Positions 50,731 through 60,372 of a stretch of 64,000 bases of DNA are shown here, in pieces (the first letter of the stretch is position 1; each line of letters opens with the position of its first letter). The DNA is taken from positions 40,535 through 104,534 of the forward strand of contig CAZKRM010000009.1 of assembly GCA_964555285.1 (NCBI GenBank), written 5' to 3'. Position numbers and translations under genes: made by a program. This stretch comes from JBBIQV01 sp964555285 (lineage in GTDB: Bacteria > Nitrospirota > Nitrospiria > Nitrospirales > Nitrospiraceae). Under the pieces are notes generated by a model. The model saw only the letters and a program-made list of their open reading frames with translations. It did no database searches and had not been told where the DNA came from.

Positions 50731-51603
50731 TTAAATAAGCCCGTAGTCCTTCATGGCACGTGCGAGCTTGTCCCGGGTGTCGGAGGCCATGGCACAGAGG
50801 GGCAGACGCAACTCGCCGTCGATTTTCCCCATCAGGCAGAGGGCCGTCTTGACCGGGATGGGATTGGTCTCGAAAAATAACGCGGCAAAGAGGGGAGAGA
50901 GCTTATAGTGCCATTGCCGCGCTTCATCCAGCCTGCCGGCCGCGAATGCGTTCACCATCGTAGCCATGTCGGCCGGAACAATGTTCGCGGTGACCGTCAC
51001 CACCCCCTTGCCCCCCAGCGCCATCATTGGAAGGGTGAGCGCATCATCGCCGGCCAGCACCGTGATACGGTCACCACACTGTTGGAGGACATCCGAGGCC
51101 TGTTGGACCGATCCACTTCCTTCCTTGATCGCCACGATATTGCAGCACGCCGTCAACCGCGCCACGGTAGCGGGCAACATATTGACGCCGGTACGGGCGG
51201 GAATATTGTACAACACAAGCGGCAGCTCGACCGCCTCTGCCACCGCCTTGTAGTGACGGAAGAGCCCTTCCTGCGTCGGCTTGTTGTAGTAGGGTGTGAT
51301 CAGCAGTGCACCGTCCGCGCCCGCGTCTTTCGCGTGCTTGGTGAGGACGATGGCTTCGTCCGTACTGTTCGACCCTGTCCCGGCGATGACGGGGACACGA
51401 TGCTTCACGGCTTCCACCGTGAAGGCGATGACCCGGTCGTGCTCCGCATGGGTCAGCGTGGCCGATTCCCCGGTGGTGCCGCACGGCACAATCCCGTGCG
51501 TCCCGCTGGCGATCTGCCAGTCGATCAAATCGCCCAGGGCACGTTCATCGACCCGTCCATTTGTGAAGGGCGTGACGATCGCAACCAACGAGCCTGTAAA
51601 CAT
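50731..51603 (-). CDS. dapA: 4-hydroxy-tetrahydrodipicolinate synthase
   Basis: 290 residues from ATG 51603 (AAAGGAGCG upstream; longer start rejected). The aldolase-type TIM barrel shows GSLVAIVTPF, GTTGESATL, LITPYYNKP, YNIPART (Tyr132) and the Schiff-base lysine K160 in IVAIKEGSG. It condenses pyruvate with aspartate semialdehyde, the committed step of lysine/DAP synthesis. Confidence 0.96.
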   Translation of the reverse strand: MFTGSLVAIVTPFTNGRVDERALGDLIDWQIASGTHGIVPCGTTGESATLTHAEHDRVIAFTVEAVKHRVPVIAGTGSNSTDEAIVLTKHAKDAGADGALLITPYYNKPTQEGLFRHYKAVAEAVELPLVLYNIPARTGVNMLPATVARLTACCNIVAIKEGSGSVQQASDVLQQCGDRITVLAGDDALTLPMMALGGKGVVTVTANIVPADMATMVNAFAAGRLDEARQWHYKLSPLFAALFFETNPIPVKTALCLMGKIDGELRLPLCAMASDTRDKLARAMKDYGLI

Positions 51604-51681
51604 GTGCCGCTCCTTTTGTGGGACAACGAAAACACGTGCAGCGCCCGATCCCCGCAACGACACCGGGGTGTCACCAGACCA

Positions 51682-52944
51682 TCAGCTCAGAAAGGCCGGG
51701 ATGCTTTCTCCACGCACGAGATCTTCGTAGGACTCTCGCGCCCGAATCACATGCATCTCCCCCGCCTTGACCAGCACCTCGGGCACGCGCGGACGGGAAT
51801 TGTAATTCGAGGACATCACAAAACCGTAGGCACCGGCGCTCATGACGGCCAGCAGATCGCCTGCCTTGGCATCCGGCATCTCCCGATCCTTGGCCAGGAA
51901 ATCCCCTGATTCGCAGACCGGCCCGACCACATCCACCATGCTCTTCGGCGCACTCGCCGCCGTTTCCCGAACCGGACGAATCTCGTGGTAGGCGCCGTAC
52001 AAGCTGGGGCGAATCAGATCGTTCATCGCCGCATCCACGATCATGAAGCGCTTGGCTTCGCCGTCCTTCGTGTACAACAACCGCGTCACCAGGATCCCCG
52101 CGTTGCCCACGATCACGCGTCCCGGCTCCATAATCAGCACGCACTTCAGGTCGCGGACCAGCGGCGAGATCGCGTCGGCGAGATCCTGCGGCAGCGGAGG
52201 TGTTTCATCGGAATAGGTGATCCCGAGCCCGCCGCCGATATTGACATAGCGAATACCGATGCCGGAGGACTTGAGGGCCTCGACCAGTTTCAATACCTTC
52301 TTGAGGGCCTCGACGAACGGCGTGACCTCCGTCAGCTGGGACCCGATGTGCTTGTGGACTCCGACCACCTCGATGTGTGCGAGCGACGACGCCAGCTTGA
52401 ACTCTTCAAGCGCCCGGTCCGCACTGATGCCGAACTTACTCTTCTTCAATCCCGTCGAAATATAGGGATGGGTCTTGGGATCGATATCCGGATTGATGCG
52501 CAACGCCACGCGGGCTTTCCGCCCCATCGATGCCGCCACCTCATCGATCGCGTGCAGTTCCGCCGGCGACTCGACGTTGAACATCAGGATATCCGCTTTC
52601 AGCGCATTGCGGATCTCCTCCGGGTTCTTGCCGACGCCGGCGAACACGATCTTGTTGGCCGGCACCCCCGCGGTGAGCGCCCGGTAGAGTTCCCCCCCCG
52701 ATACAATGTCGACGCCACTCCCTTCCCGCGCCATCAGCCGCAGAATGGCGAGATTGGAATTCGACTTCATGGCAAAGGCGATGACATGCGGGACGTTGCT
52801 GAACGCGCTGTCGTACGCGCGGAAGTGCTTGACCAACGTCGCGTGGCTGTAGATGTAGCAGGGTGTCCCCACTTCCTTCGCGATCCGGCGGACCGGCACG
52901 TCCTCGCAGTAGAGCTCTCCTTCCCGGTAGTGAAAATCATGCAT
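51682..52944 (-). CDS. lysA: Diaminopimelate decarboxylase
   Basis: 420 residues. PLP-lysine K60 in VIAFAMKSNSN; HKHIGSQLTE, NIGGGLGI, EPGR, and a C-terminal VGPVCESGDFLAKDRE (active-site Cys) and SAGAYGFVMSSNYNSRP are family hallmarks. It decarboxylates meso-DAP to L-lysine. ATG 52944 is chosen because a GAGG lies nine bases upstream; nine bases further upstream another ATG exists. It overlaps the end of the radical-SAM gene by eight bases. Confidence 0.95.
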   Translation of the reverse strand: MHDFHYREGELYCEDVPVRRIAKEVGTPCYIYSHATLVKHFRAYDSAFSNVPHVIAFAMKSNSNLAILRLMAREGSGVDIVSGGELYRALTAGVPANKIVFAGVGKNPEEIRNALKADILMFNVESPAELHAIDEVAASMGRKARVALRINPDIDPKTHPYISTGLKKSKFGISADRALEEFKLASSLAHIEVVGVHKHIGSQLTEVTPFVEALKKVLKLVEALKSSGIGIRYVNIGGGLGITYSDETPPLPQDLADAISPLVRDLKCVLIMEPGRVIVGNAGILVTRLLYTKDGEAKRFMIVDAAMNDLIRPSLYGAYHEIRPVRETAASAPKSMVDVVGPVCESGDFLAKDREMPDAKAGDLLAVMSAGAYGFVMSSNYNSRPRVPEVLVKAGEMHVIRARESYEDLVRGESIPAFLS

Positions 52945-54847
52945 CGTGAACATCCTCGCACAGGAGGTCCTGCCCGCTGATCGAGAGCCCCTGAAGCGCT
53001 TCGTCGAACGCCGCCTGAAACTTGCGATAGCGAATTGTGGCGTGCGGCATCACGGCCTTCAGGGCCTCCCCCTCAACGAGCGCCCGCAGAGCGCCGGGCG
53101 TCGCGTGCTTCAGGTGTTCGAAGTTGATGATGATATCCAGTCGCGCCTTGTCGGCCGCTTCGCGAATGCGGGCGAGCAGCTCTTGCGCGTTCAGATCGTC
53201 CAGCGCCCCTTCCAGATCCACGAACAAGGCCGCAAACCGGTCGTGCCGCTTGGCTTTGATATTCAGCCACAGCTCCTGGGCCGGCGCGGTCGTCGAATCC
53301 AGCGTCTGCTTGATCGCATGCAGCGCGCTCGGGACGAGATGCTCCCGATCGATCGTCGGCAACTTCGCTTGCAGGGACTTGAGCACCTTGGCCACCGGGG
53401 AGAGCGTGCCCTTGGGGCAGGACCGTTTGACCAGCTTGCGAAACTCCCGATTCATCTCCCACCGCGCGATGAGCCGTTGCTGCGTCCCCGATAACCGGCG
53501 CCAAATCGACGGCAACGAATAGAATTGATGGTTCGCCCAGTGGAACCCTTCCTGCAGCTGCTCCGGGGTCATGCGGCTGGGCTGAAAGACGACGTGCTTC
53601 CCGTCGTACTTCGACCAGTCCCGATCGAAAATCCGGCCCGCGCTATTGTACCGATCGAACAGCGCCGTACCCGGCAACGGCGTCAATACGTTGAAATAGG
53701 CCAGTTCGACCTGGTTCTTGGTCAGAAATTCCACCGCGCGCTCGAAGACGGCTTCATCGTCGTTGTCGAACCCGAAGACGATGCCGGGATTGACCATGAT
53801 GCCATGGTCGTGAAACATTTTGATCTCCTGCGAAAACTTCTGCACACGATTGAAGGGCTTATTGGTTTCCTCCAGAGAGTCTTCATCGAGCGACTCCATC
53901 CCCACAAAGACGGACACGCAGCCGCTCTCCGCCGCCAGTTTCACCATTTCTTCGTCGTCGCCCAAGAACAACGTGGACTGGCAGCCCCACTTGATCTTCA
54001 GCGGCTTCAGCGCCGTCCAGAGTTCACGGCAATAGGCACGGTTGCTGTTGTGCAGGTCATCGACAAACGCGATAATACTTCCGTCCTCGATGCCTAATCG
54101 AATGCGTAGGCTGGTCAGAAACGCGTTCCACAGTGAATCATTCGAGATGCGATCGACAAGTTCGGCACACACCCACCGCTTGACCTCGGTCAGCTCCTTG
54201 ATGACTTCAGCAACCGGCCGGCGCCTGGTCGTTTTTCCGTTGAAGGGAGAGACACTGCAGAACTCGCAATCGAAATGACACCCCCTCGTCGTAAAGCTGC
54301 ATTGCCTGGTCATGTACGCATCGGGACTGAGCAGCTCGACCCGGGGGCTCTTGTAATGGTCCAGCGCCGGGAAGTGGGTCATCTTGTACATCCGCTTCAT
54401 AGCCCCGGCCTCGAAGTCTGAAACCAGCTCCGGCCACAGATCCTCCGCCTCCCCGCAGACGATGGCATCGCCATGTTGCAACGCTTCCTCCGGACAGTAG
54501 GTCGGATGGACACCTCCGAGCACCACGGTCTTGCCGCGCTGACGGAACTCCGCCGCGATCTCATAGGCCCTCGGCGCATAGCAGGTCATGATCGAGAGGC
54601 CGACCAGGTCGCAGGGATGATCGAAGTCGATGTCCTGAACCGCTTCATCGACCAAGTCGACCTGCCAGTAATCGGGGGTGTACGCGGCAATGACCGGAAG
54701 ACTGAGCTTGGGGAACCACACCGCCCGTCGCTCCGAGGCGGTCAAATGGTAGCGATTGTTCCGCGGGTATGGATCGACCAATAACAGGGTCCGTTTCCGG
54801 GACCGCCCAGGGATCTGGGTTGCCGGAACCGGCTGAATGAGTTCCAT
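52937..54847 (-). CDS. B12-binding radical SAM protein with STAS-like C-terminus
   Basis: 636 residues. Residues 20-150 are a B12-binding-like Rossmann domain (LVGLSIMTCYAPRAYEIA, VVLGGVHPTYCPEEAL); the radical-SAM cluster motif is C190-x3-C194-x2-C197 (RGCHFDCEFC). It continues with a DUF4070-like region as in hopanoid/chlorin methylases, and ends in a STAS-like segment (about 540-636: RFAALFVDLEGALDDLNAQELL, then RLDIIINFEHLKHATPGALRALV). The reaction is unknown; candidates are methylation or rearrangement of an unactivated carbon. It lies directly upstream of lysA with an eight-base overlap, inside the amino-acid cluster. Confidence 0.85.
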   Translation of the reverse strand: MELIQPVPATQIPGRSRKRTLLLVDPYPRNNRYHLTASERRAVWFPKLSLPVIAAYTPDYWQVDLVDEAVQDIDFDHPCDLVGLSIMTCYAPRAYEIAAEFRQRGKTVVLGGVHPTYCPEEALQHGDAIVCGEAEDLWPELVSDFEAGAMKRMYKMTHFPALDHYKSPRVELLSPDAYMTRQCSFTTRGCHFDCEFCSVSPFNGKTTRRRPVAEVIKELTEVKRWVCAELVDRISNDSLWNAFLTSLRIRLGIEDGSIIAFVDDLHNSNRAYCRELWTALKPLKIKWGCQSTLFLGDDEEMVKLAAESGCVSVFVGMESLDEDSLEETNKPFNRVQKFSQEIKMFHDHGIMVNPGIVFGFDNDDEAVFERAVEFLTKNQVELAYFNVLTPLPGTALFDRYNSAGRIFDRDWSKYDGKHVVFQPSRMTPEQLQEGFHWANHQFYSLPSIWRRLSGTQQRLIARWEMNREFRKLVKRSCPKGTLSPVAKVLKSLQAKLPTIDREHLVPSALHAIKQTLDSTTAPAQELWLNIKAKRHDRFAALFVDLEGALDDLNAQELLARIREAADKARLDIIINFEHLKHATPGALRALVEGEALKAVMPHATIRYRKFQAAFDEALQGLSISGQDLLCEDVHDA

Positions 54848-54952
54848 CCTGCTCTCCTCTCACGGCGTGAGCGCAACGTGCCTTCTCACGGCCCTTCCGC
54901 CGTTCATGTCCGCTTCGTCCCAGCCTCCGCAGCGACCAGCCGGTCCGTCCGG

Positions 54953-55231
54953 CTAGCGCCCGCCGACCGGCATCAACGGAGGCAGAGACACTTCGTCTTC
55001 CGGTGCAGCTCCGGTCCCGTCAGTCGCCTCAGGCTCGACTGGCCGGGCCGGCTGCTTCTTGGCCGCTCGCTCACGCTCTGCGGCTTCTTGCTGCTTGAGC
55101 TTCTCGATCCGGGGACCGATCCCGACATTTTCCGGCGCCACCGGTGGCCCGACACTTCCACATCCACTCACACTCACCATCATCGCCAGACCCGCCAACA
55201 TGAGGCCGACCAGTAGTACCCGTCTCATCAT
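54953..55231 (-). CDS. LptM-like small lipoprotein
   Basis: 92 residues; signal peptide and lipobox VSGC (Cys about 24), followed directly by GSVGPPVAPENVGIGP, the short conserved N-terminal pattern (CGxxGP) of LptM (YifL), which helps mature the LptD LPS translocon. Small lptM genes next to lysA/argH are common in Gram-negatives. The rest is a low-complexity Ala/Glu/Pro tail. Distance to the radical-SAM gene is about 105 bases. Confidence 0.65.
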   Translation of the reverse strand: MMRRVLLVGLMLAGLAMMVSVSGCGSVGPPVAPENVGIGPRIEKLKQQEAAERERAAKKQPARPVEPEATDGTGAAPEDEVSLPPLMPVGGR

Positions 55232-55300
55232 CTCATGGTCCGACTCGGAAGTCCGGCACCTCCCCGCAGACCCTTGCCAAAACAGACACCGAGGCAGCCG

Positions 55301-56686
55301 TCACGCCAGCATCTTCTCCAATTCTTCGATGCGGGTCTCCACGCGCCGGCGGGCCGTCCCACCGATCTGCGCCTTGCGGTCGATGGCGCCTTCCAGCGTG
55401 AGGCGGCGCAACGCATCTCGGCCGAATCTATCGGAAAACGCGCGCAGGTCCGTCAGCGAGAGTTCGTGTAATTCGCGCTTGCGGTCAAGGCACGACCGGA
55501 CAATCCGTCCCGTGATCGCATGCGCTTCGCGAAAGGGCACGCCCTTCGTCACCAGATAGTCGGCCAGTTCGGTCGCCAACATTCCGCCCCCGGCTGCGGC
55601 TTTGCGGAGCACGTGGCGGTTCACCTGTATCCGCTTGATCAGCGCGGTGTAAACTGCAAGTGAGGAGGACGCCGTGTCGAGCGCATCGAACAACGCCTCC
55701 TTATCTTCCTGGAGGTCTCGATTATAACTCAAGGGGAGTCCTTTGAGCGTGGTCAAGAGGCCCAAGAGATGGCCATAGACCCGCCCCGTCTTGCCTCGAA
55801 CCAGTTCCGGCACATCCGGATTTTTTTTCTGCGGCATCATGCTGCTGCCCGTGCAGAACGCATCCGGCAGATCCACGAATTGGAACTCCTGGGAGGCCCA
55901 GAGGATCAACTCCTCGCTCAGTCGCGACAGATGCATCATCACGAGGGACAAGGCCGCCACCACTTCCACGGCGAAGTCACGATCCGAGACCGCGTCCAAA
56001 CTGTTGTTCGTCACGGCACCGAACCCAAGCAACGCAGCCGTATAGCGGCGGTCCACCGGGTAGTTACTGCCGGCCAGCGCGCCGGAGCCCAACGGCATGA
56101 CATCCAGCCTCGCCAACGCGTCGCGGACCCGTCCCTTGTCGCGCTCGATCATCTCCACATAGGCCAGGAGATGATGCGCGAACAACACCGGCTGAGCCCG
56201 CTGGAGATGCGTGTAGCCGGGCATCGCCACGTCGCGGTGAGCCCGCGCTTGCGAGAGGAGCGCACGTTGGAACGATTCCAACTGCTCGACGAGGTCATGC
56301 AAGACATCCCGCAGATACAAGCGGATGTCCAAGGCCACCTGATCGTTGCGGCTGCGCCCGGTGTGCAGTTTACCGCCCAACGGCCCGATCAACTCCGTCA
56401 GCCGCCGCTCGATCGCCATGTGGATGTCTTCGTCCTCGGCTGTGAATCGGAACCGCGCGCCGGCCAACTCAGCGTTTACCTTGGCAAGCCCCCGGATGAT
56501 CCTCCCGGCTTCCCGCTGTGTCAACACCTTCGCGCGCGCCAGCGTCTTGCAGTGCGCCACGCTGCCCTGGATGTCGTGCGCATAGAGACGACGATCCACG
56601 GACAGGGAGGAGGTGAAGGCTTCGACGAGACGATCCGTCGGTTCCCGGAACCGCCCGGCCCAGGCCTTGCTGTGCAACTTCGCCAT
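55301..56686 (-). CDS. argH: Argininosuccinate lyase
   Basis: 461 residues from ATG 56686 (an adjacent GTG is possible). Fumarase-superfamily: KAWAGRF start, SRNDQVALDIRLYLRD, the catalytic-His region MPGYTHLQRAQPVLFAHHLLAY, and the signature GSSMMPQKKNPDVPELVRGK. It splits argininosuccinate into arginine and fumarate. It is downstream of argG on the same strand by about 83 bases. Confidence 0.96.
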   Translation of the reverse strand: MAKLHSKAWAGRFREPTDRLVEAFTSSLSVDRRLYAHDIQGSVAHCKTLARAKVLTQREAGRIIRGLAKVNAELAGARFRFTAEDEDIHMAIERRLTELIGPLGGKLHTGRSRNDQVALDIRLYLRDVLHDLVEQLESFQRALLSQARAHRDVAMPGYTHLQRAQPVLFAHHLLAYVEMIERDKGRVRDALARLDVMPLGSGALAGSNYPVDRRYTAALLGFGAVTNNSLDAVSDRDFAVEVVAALSLVMMHLSRLSEELILWASQEFQFVDLPDAFCTGSSMMPQKKNPDVPELVRGKTGRVYGHLLGLLTTLKGLPLSYNRDLQEDKEALFDALDTASSSLAVYTALIKRIQVNRHVLRKAAAGGGMLATELADYLVTKGVPFREAHAITGRIVRSCLDRKRELHELSLTDLRAFSDRFGRDALRRLTLEGAIDRKAQIGGTARRRVETRIEELEKMLA

Positions 56687-56769
56687 CACGCGTTGTGCGG
56701 CGCTCCTCTTCGTGGTCGAGGCTCTGACGCGGAGGGCCGTGACCGCGGCCGCTCATGCCACCTGTGAGA

Positions 56770-57987
56770 TTACTTGGACGACGCCTTCTTGCGCTGGGCG
56801 CGAATAGCCAGCCGGAGCGCGCTCAGTCGGATGAAGCCCTCCGCATCTTTCTGGCGATAGACTTCATCTTCCTCAAACGTCGCCATGTCCAACCGGTACA
56901 GAGACTGCTTCGAGCGACGGCCGACCACCGTGCAGTTCCCCTTATAGAGCTTCACCCGCGCGGTCCCACTGACATCCTGCTGGGCCTCGTCGATCGCCTT
57001 CTGCAGCATCTCGCGTTCGGGGCTGTACCAATAGCCGTAATAGATCAGTTCCGCATAGCGCGGGATCAGGCTGTCGCGCAAATGCAAGACCTCGCGGTCC
57101 ATCGTGAGCGACTCCAACCCCCGATGGGCGGCGTGCAGAATGGTCCCGCCCGGCGTTTCGTAGACTCCCCGGGATTTGATGCCGACGTAGCGATTCTCGA
57201 CCAGATCGACGCGCCCCACACCGTGCTCGCCACCGACCCGATTGAGATAAGCCAACAGTTTGGCAGGAGACATCTTCTTGCCGTCCACGGCCACGGGATC
57301 ACCCTTCGCATACTCGATGTCGATCTCGCGCGGTGTGTCGGGTGCCCGTTCGGGCGAGACGGTCATGTGGAAGATCTCTTCCGGCGGCGCCTCCCAAGGA
57401 TCCTCCAGGATCCCGCCTTCGTAACTGACATGGAACAGGTTCATGTCCATGCTGTAGGGTTTTGCCTTGGTCGCCGTGACCGGAATCCCATGCCGTTCGG
57501 CATACTCGATCAACTCGCGGCGGGACCGGAACGTCCAGTCACGCCACGGCGCGATGATCCGGATTTTCGGCTCCAGCGCCATGTAGGTGACTTCGAACCG
57601 GACCTGATCGTTCCCCTTTCCCGTCGAGCCGTGCGAGACCGCGTCCGCGCCTTCCTTCTTGGCGATTTCGATCTGCCGTTTGGCAATGAGCGGCCGCGCG
57701 ATCGAGGTCCCGAGGAGATAGCTCCCCTCGTAGACCGCATTCCCGCGCAGCATGGGGAAGATATGCTCTTTGACGAATACCTCGCGGAGGTCTTCGACAT
57801 ACACACGCTCGACACCGAGCGCCTTCGCCTTGGCTTTGACGGCTTTCAAATCTTCGCCCTGGCCGAGATCGGCGCAGAACGCGACCACCTCACACCCGTA
57901 CGTTTCCTGCAGCCATTTCAGAATGACGGAGGTGTCCAGTCCACCCGAATAGGCCAACACCACTTTCTTAATTGCAGCTCGCTTCAT
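56770..57987 (-). CDS. argG: Argininosuccinate synthase
   Basis: 405 residues. PP-loop LAYSGGLDTSVI (about 11-22), DLGQGEDL, GKGNDQVRFE, and the long C-terminal helical part with KLYKGNC. It joins citrulline and aspartate using ATP. Starts ATG 57987. 18 bases after argF's stop on the same strand, so argF-argG are an operon. Confidence 0.96.
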   Translation of the reverse strand: MKRAAIKKVVLAYSGGLDTSVILKWLQETYGCEVVAFCADLGQGEDLKAVKAKAKALGVERVYVEDLREVFVKEHIFPMLRGNAVYEGSYLLGTSIARPLIAKRQIEIAKKEGADAVSHGSTGKGNDQVRFEVTYMALEPKIRIIAPWRDWTFRSRRELIEYAERHGIPVTATKAKPYSMDMNLFHVSYEGGILEDPWEAPPEEIFHMTVSPERAPDTPREIDIEYAKGDPVAVDGKKMSPAKLLAYLNRVGGEHGVGRVDLVENRYVGIKSRGVYETPGGTILHAAHRGLESLTMDREVLHLRDSLIPRYAELIYYGYWYSPEREMLQKAIDEAQQDVSGTARVKLYKGNCTVVGRRSKQSLYRLDMATFEEDEVYRQKDAEGFIRLSALRLAIRAQRKKASSK

Positions 57988-58005
57988 CTCAGTCCTTTTG
58001 CCTTT

Positions 58006-58992
58006 TCAATTTTTCCTTTTGCCTTGAAGTAATGTCACCAAAATCGCCTTCTGCATGTGCAGACGGTTTTCCGCCTGGTCGAGGATCACCGACTGCGCTC
58101 CGTCGAGGACCTCGGCCGTGATCTCCTCGCCCCGATGCGCCGGCAGGCAGTGCATCACAATCGCATCGGGCTTCGCCCACCGCAGCAGGCGCCCGTTCAA
58201 TTGGTAGGCCGAGAGCGCTTTGAGACGGCGCGCGTGTTCCCGTTCGCGCCCCATGCTGATCCAGACATCGGTATACACCACGTCGGCTCCTTTGACCGCG
58301 ACATGGGGTTCGTCGCCGATCTCGATCGCGCCGCCCGTGGCCTGCGCTTCGAGCCGCGCCACATCCACGGTGTGCTGATCGGGCTGGTAGCCGGCCGGAC
58401 ACCCCAGCGCGATGCTCATGCCCATCTTGGCAGCCGCTTCGATCAAGGAATTGGCGACATTGTTCCCATCGCCGACGTAGGCGATCCGCAGGCCCTTGAG
58501 CCGGCCCTTTTGTTCCTGAATCGTGAGCAGATCCGACAAGGCCTGGCAGGGATGGCTCAGATCGGTGAGCCCGTTGATCACCGGCATGGTCGCCTCCCTC
58601 GCCCATTCCTCGACCGTCCCGTGATCGTAGGTGCGAATGACCAACCCATCCAGATAACGCGACAGCACCCGGGCTGTGTCCGCGATACTTTCTCCACGAG
58701 ACAGCTGGATCTCCGCCATCGGCAGGATGATCGCCTGGCCGCCCAATTGATTCATGCCCGCTTCGAAGGAGACCCGCGTCCGCGTGGACGGCTTTTGAAA
58801 CAACAACCCGATCGTTTTCCCGGCTAACGGAAGGTGCGGCGTCCCGCGACGGTGCCGAGCCTTCAGGTCGGCGGCGAGCCGCACAAGAGCCTCGATCTCC
58901 TGTCGCGGAATAGACGCGAGCCCGAGCAGATCTTTCCCCCATCCCCTCGCAGGACGTTGTCTCCCGCTGTTCGTGCGCGTGTGCCGTGCCAT
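58006..58992 (-). CDS. argF: Ornithine carbamoyltransferase
   Basis: 328 residues from ATG 58992 (AAAGGA seven bases upstream; a longer in-frame start is rejected). Carbamoyl-phosphate site FQKPSTRTRVSFE (STRTR), NGLTDLSHPCQALSDL (HPCQ) and HCLPAHRGEEI (catalytic Cys in HCLP) are intact. It converts ornithine and carbamoyl phosphate into citrulline. An Arg-rich N-terminal tail of about 20 residues is longer than usual. Lies 11 bases from argD. Confidence 0.96.
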   Translation of the reverse strand: MARHTRTNSGRQRPARGWGKDLLGLASIPRQEIEALVRLAADLKARHRRGTPHLPLAGKTIGLLFQKPSTRTRVSFEAGMNQLGGQAIILPMAEIQLSRGESIADTARVLSRYLDGLVIRTYDHGTVEEWAREATMPVINGLTDLSHPCQALSDLLTIQEQKGRLKGLRIAYVGDGNNVANSLIEAAAKMGMSIALGCPAGYQPDQHTVDVARLEAQATGGAIEIGDEPHVAVKGADVVYTDVWISMGREREHARRLKALSAYQLNGRLLRWAKPDAIVMHCLPAHRGEEITAEVLDGAQSVILDQAENRLHMQKAILVTLLQGKRKN

Positions 58993-59003
58993 CCCGGTGT
59001 CCT

Positions 59004-60197
59004 TTACGCGTGCGTGCGGAGAACCTTCGACAGTGTGTCCACCAACCGATCGATATCTCGCTGCGCGATGATCAGCGGCGGCATGAATCGCAACACCCGC
59101 TCGCCGGTGCTGTTGATCAAGACGCCCCGAGCCATGCACTCCGTCACGACCGCTTTGGCATCGACCGTTAACTCCATGCCCTGCAAAAGACCGAGTCCTC
59201 GGACTTCCTTCACGACCCGATGGCTATCCCGGCACTCAGCCAGGCCCTTCGCCAACGACTCTCCCATCCGGCGAGCCTGATCCAACACGCGGCCATCGAG
59301 CAGCACCTCCATCACGGCCAAGCCGGCCGCGCAGGCCAATAGATTTCCGCCGAACGTGGACGCGTGCGTGCCGGGCGTGAACGCGGGCGCCACCGCATCC
59401 GTCGCCAGACAGGCACCGATCGGGACGCCTCCGCCCAACCCCTTTGCCAACGTCATGATATCGGGCTGCACGCCCAACTGCTCGTAGGCGAACAGGGTGC
59501 CGGTTCGTCCCATCCCGGTCTGGATTTCATCGAAGATCAGCAGCACATCTCGCTGTCGGCATAGGTCGCGGAGCGACGCGAGATAGGTCTTATCCGCAAC
59601 ATGGACCCCGCCTTCGCCCTGAATCGGCTCCAGCAGCACCGCCGCGGTCTTGTGATCGAGCGCCTTCTCGATCTCGCCAAGATCGTTGAACGGCACGTAG
59701 GTGAAGCCCGGCAGGAGCGGATCGTAGCCCTTCTGGACTTTCTCCTGTCCCGTCGCCGTCAACGTGGCCATGGTCCGGCCGTGGAAGGAATTCCGCATTG
59801 TGATGATCTCGTGCCGCCCCGGCCCATACTTTTCAAACGAATACCGGCGGGCCAATTTGATCGCCGCCTCATTGGCTTCCGCGCCGCTATTGCAGAAGAA
59901 GACCTTGTCCGCGAAGGAATGGTCGACCAGCGTCTTCGCCAGCTTGACTTGCGGTTCGGTGTAGTAGAGATTCGACACATGGAGCAGTTGTTGCGCCTGC
60001 CGCTGGATTGCGGCCACAAGATCGGGGTGCCCATGGCCGAGCACATTCACGGCGATCCCGGCGACGAAGTCGAGATACTCCCGTCCTTCAAAATCCCACA
60101 CACGACACCCACGGCCGCGAGCGATGGAAATGGGCAGCCTGGCATAGGTGTGCATTAAATACTGTTCAGCTTCTTGTCGGAGTTCTTCTGTCGGCAT
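59004..60197 (-). CDS. argD: Acetylornithine aminotransferase
   Basis: 397 residues from ATG 60197 (AAGGGGA ten bases upstream; longer frame at 60515 rejected). Class III PLP fold: FCNSGAEANEAAIKLARRY, FHGRTMATLTATGQEK, DEIQTGMGRTG, and the PLP lysine in MTLAKGLGGGVPIGA. It produces acetylornithine from N-acetylglutamate semialdehyde. Heads the argD-argF-argG-argH array on the minus strand. Confidence 0.95.
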   Translation of the reverse strand: MPTEELRQEAEQYLMHTYARLPISIARGRGCRVWDFEGREYLDFVAGIAVNVLGHGHPDLVAAIQRQAQQLLHVSNLYYTEPQVKLAKTLVDHSFADKVFFCNSGAEANEAAIKLARRYSFEKYGPGRHEIITMRNSFHGRTMATLTATGQEKVQKGYDPLLPGFTYVPFNDLGEIEKALDHKTAAVLLEPIQGEGGVHVADKTYLASLRDLCRQRDVLLIFDEIQTGMGRTGTLFAYEQLGVQPDIMTLAKGLGGGVPIGACLATDAVAPAFTPGTHASTFGGNLLACAAGLAVMEVLLDGRVLDQARRMGESLAKGLAECRDSHRVVKEVRGLGLLQGMELTVDAKAVVTECMARGVLINSTGERVLRFMPPLIIAQRDIDRLVDTLSKVLRTHA

Positions 60198-60372
60198 AGG
60201 CGACGTATCCCCTTGTAAAGCAAGGGAACGTAACACACGAAACAGACGAAAGCAATACGGCGCCGACGCAGAAACCTCTCTCATGGTCTCAGCGGTCGCC
60301 CGCGCAAGCCACGTCAAGCCAAGTATGGTGTCACGACACGCAACGTGAGGCGAGTGTGATAAGCTTGCCGCC

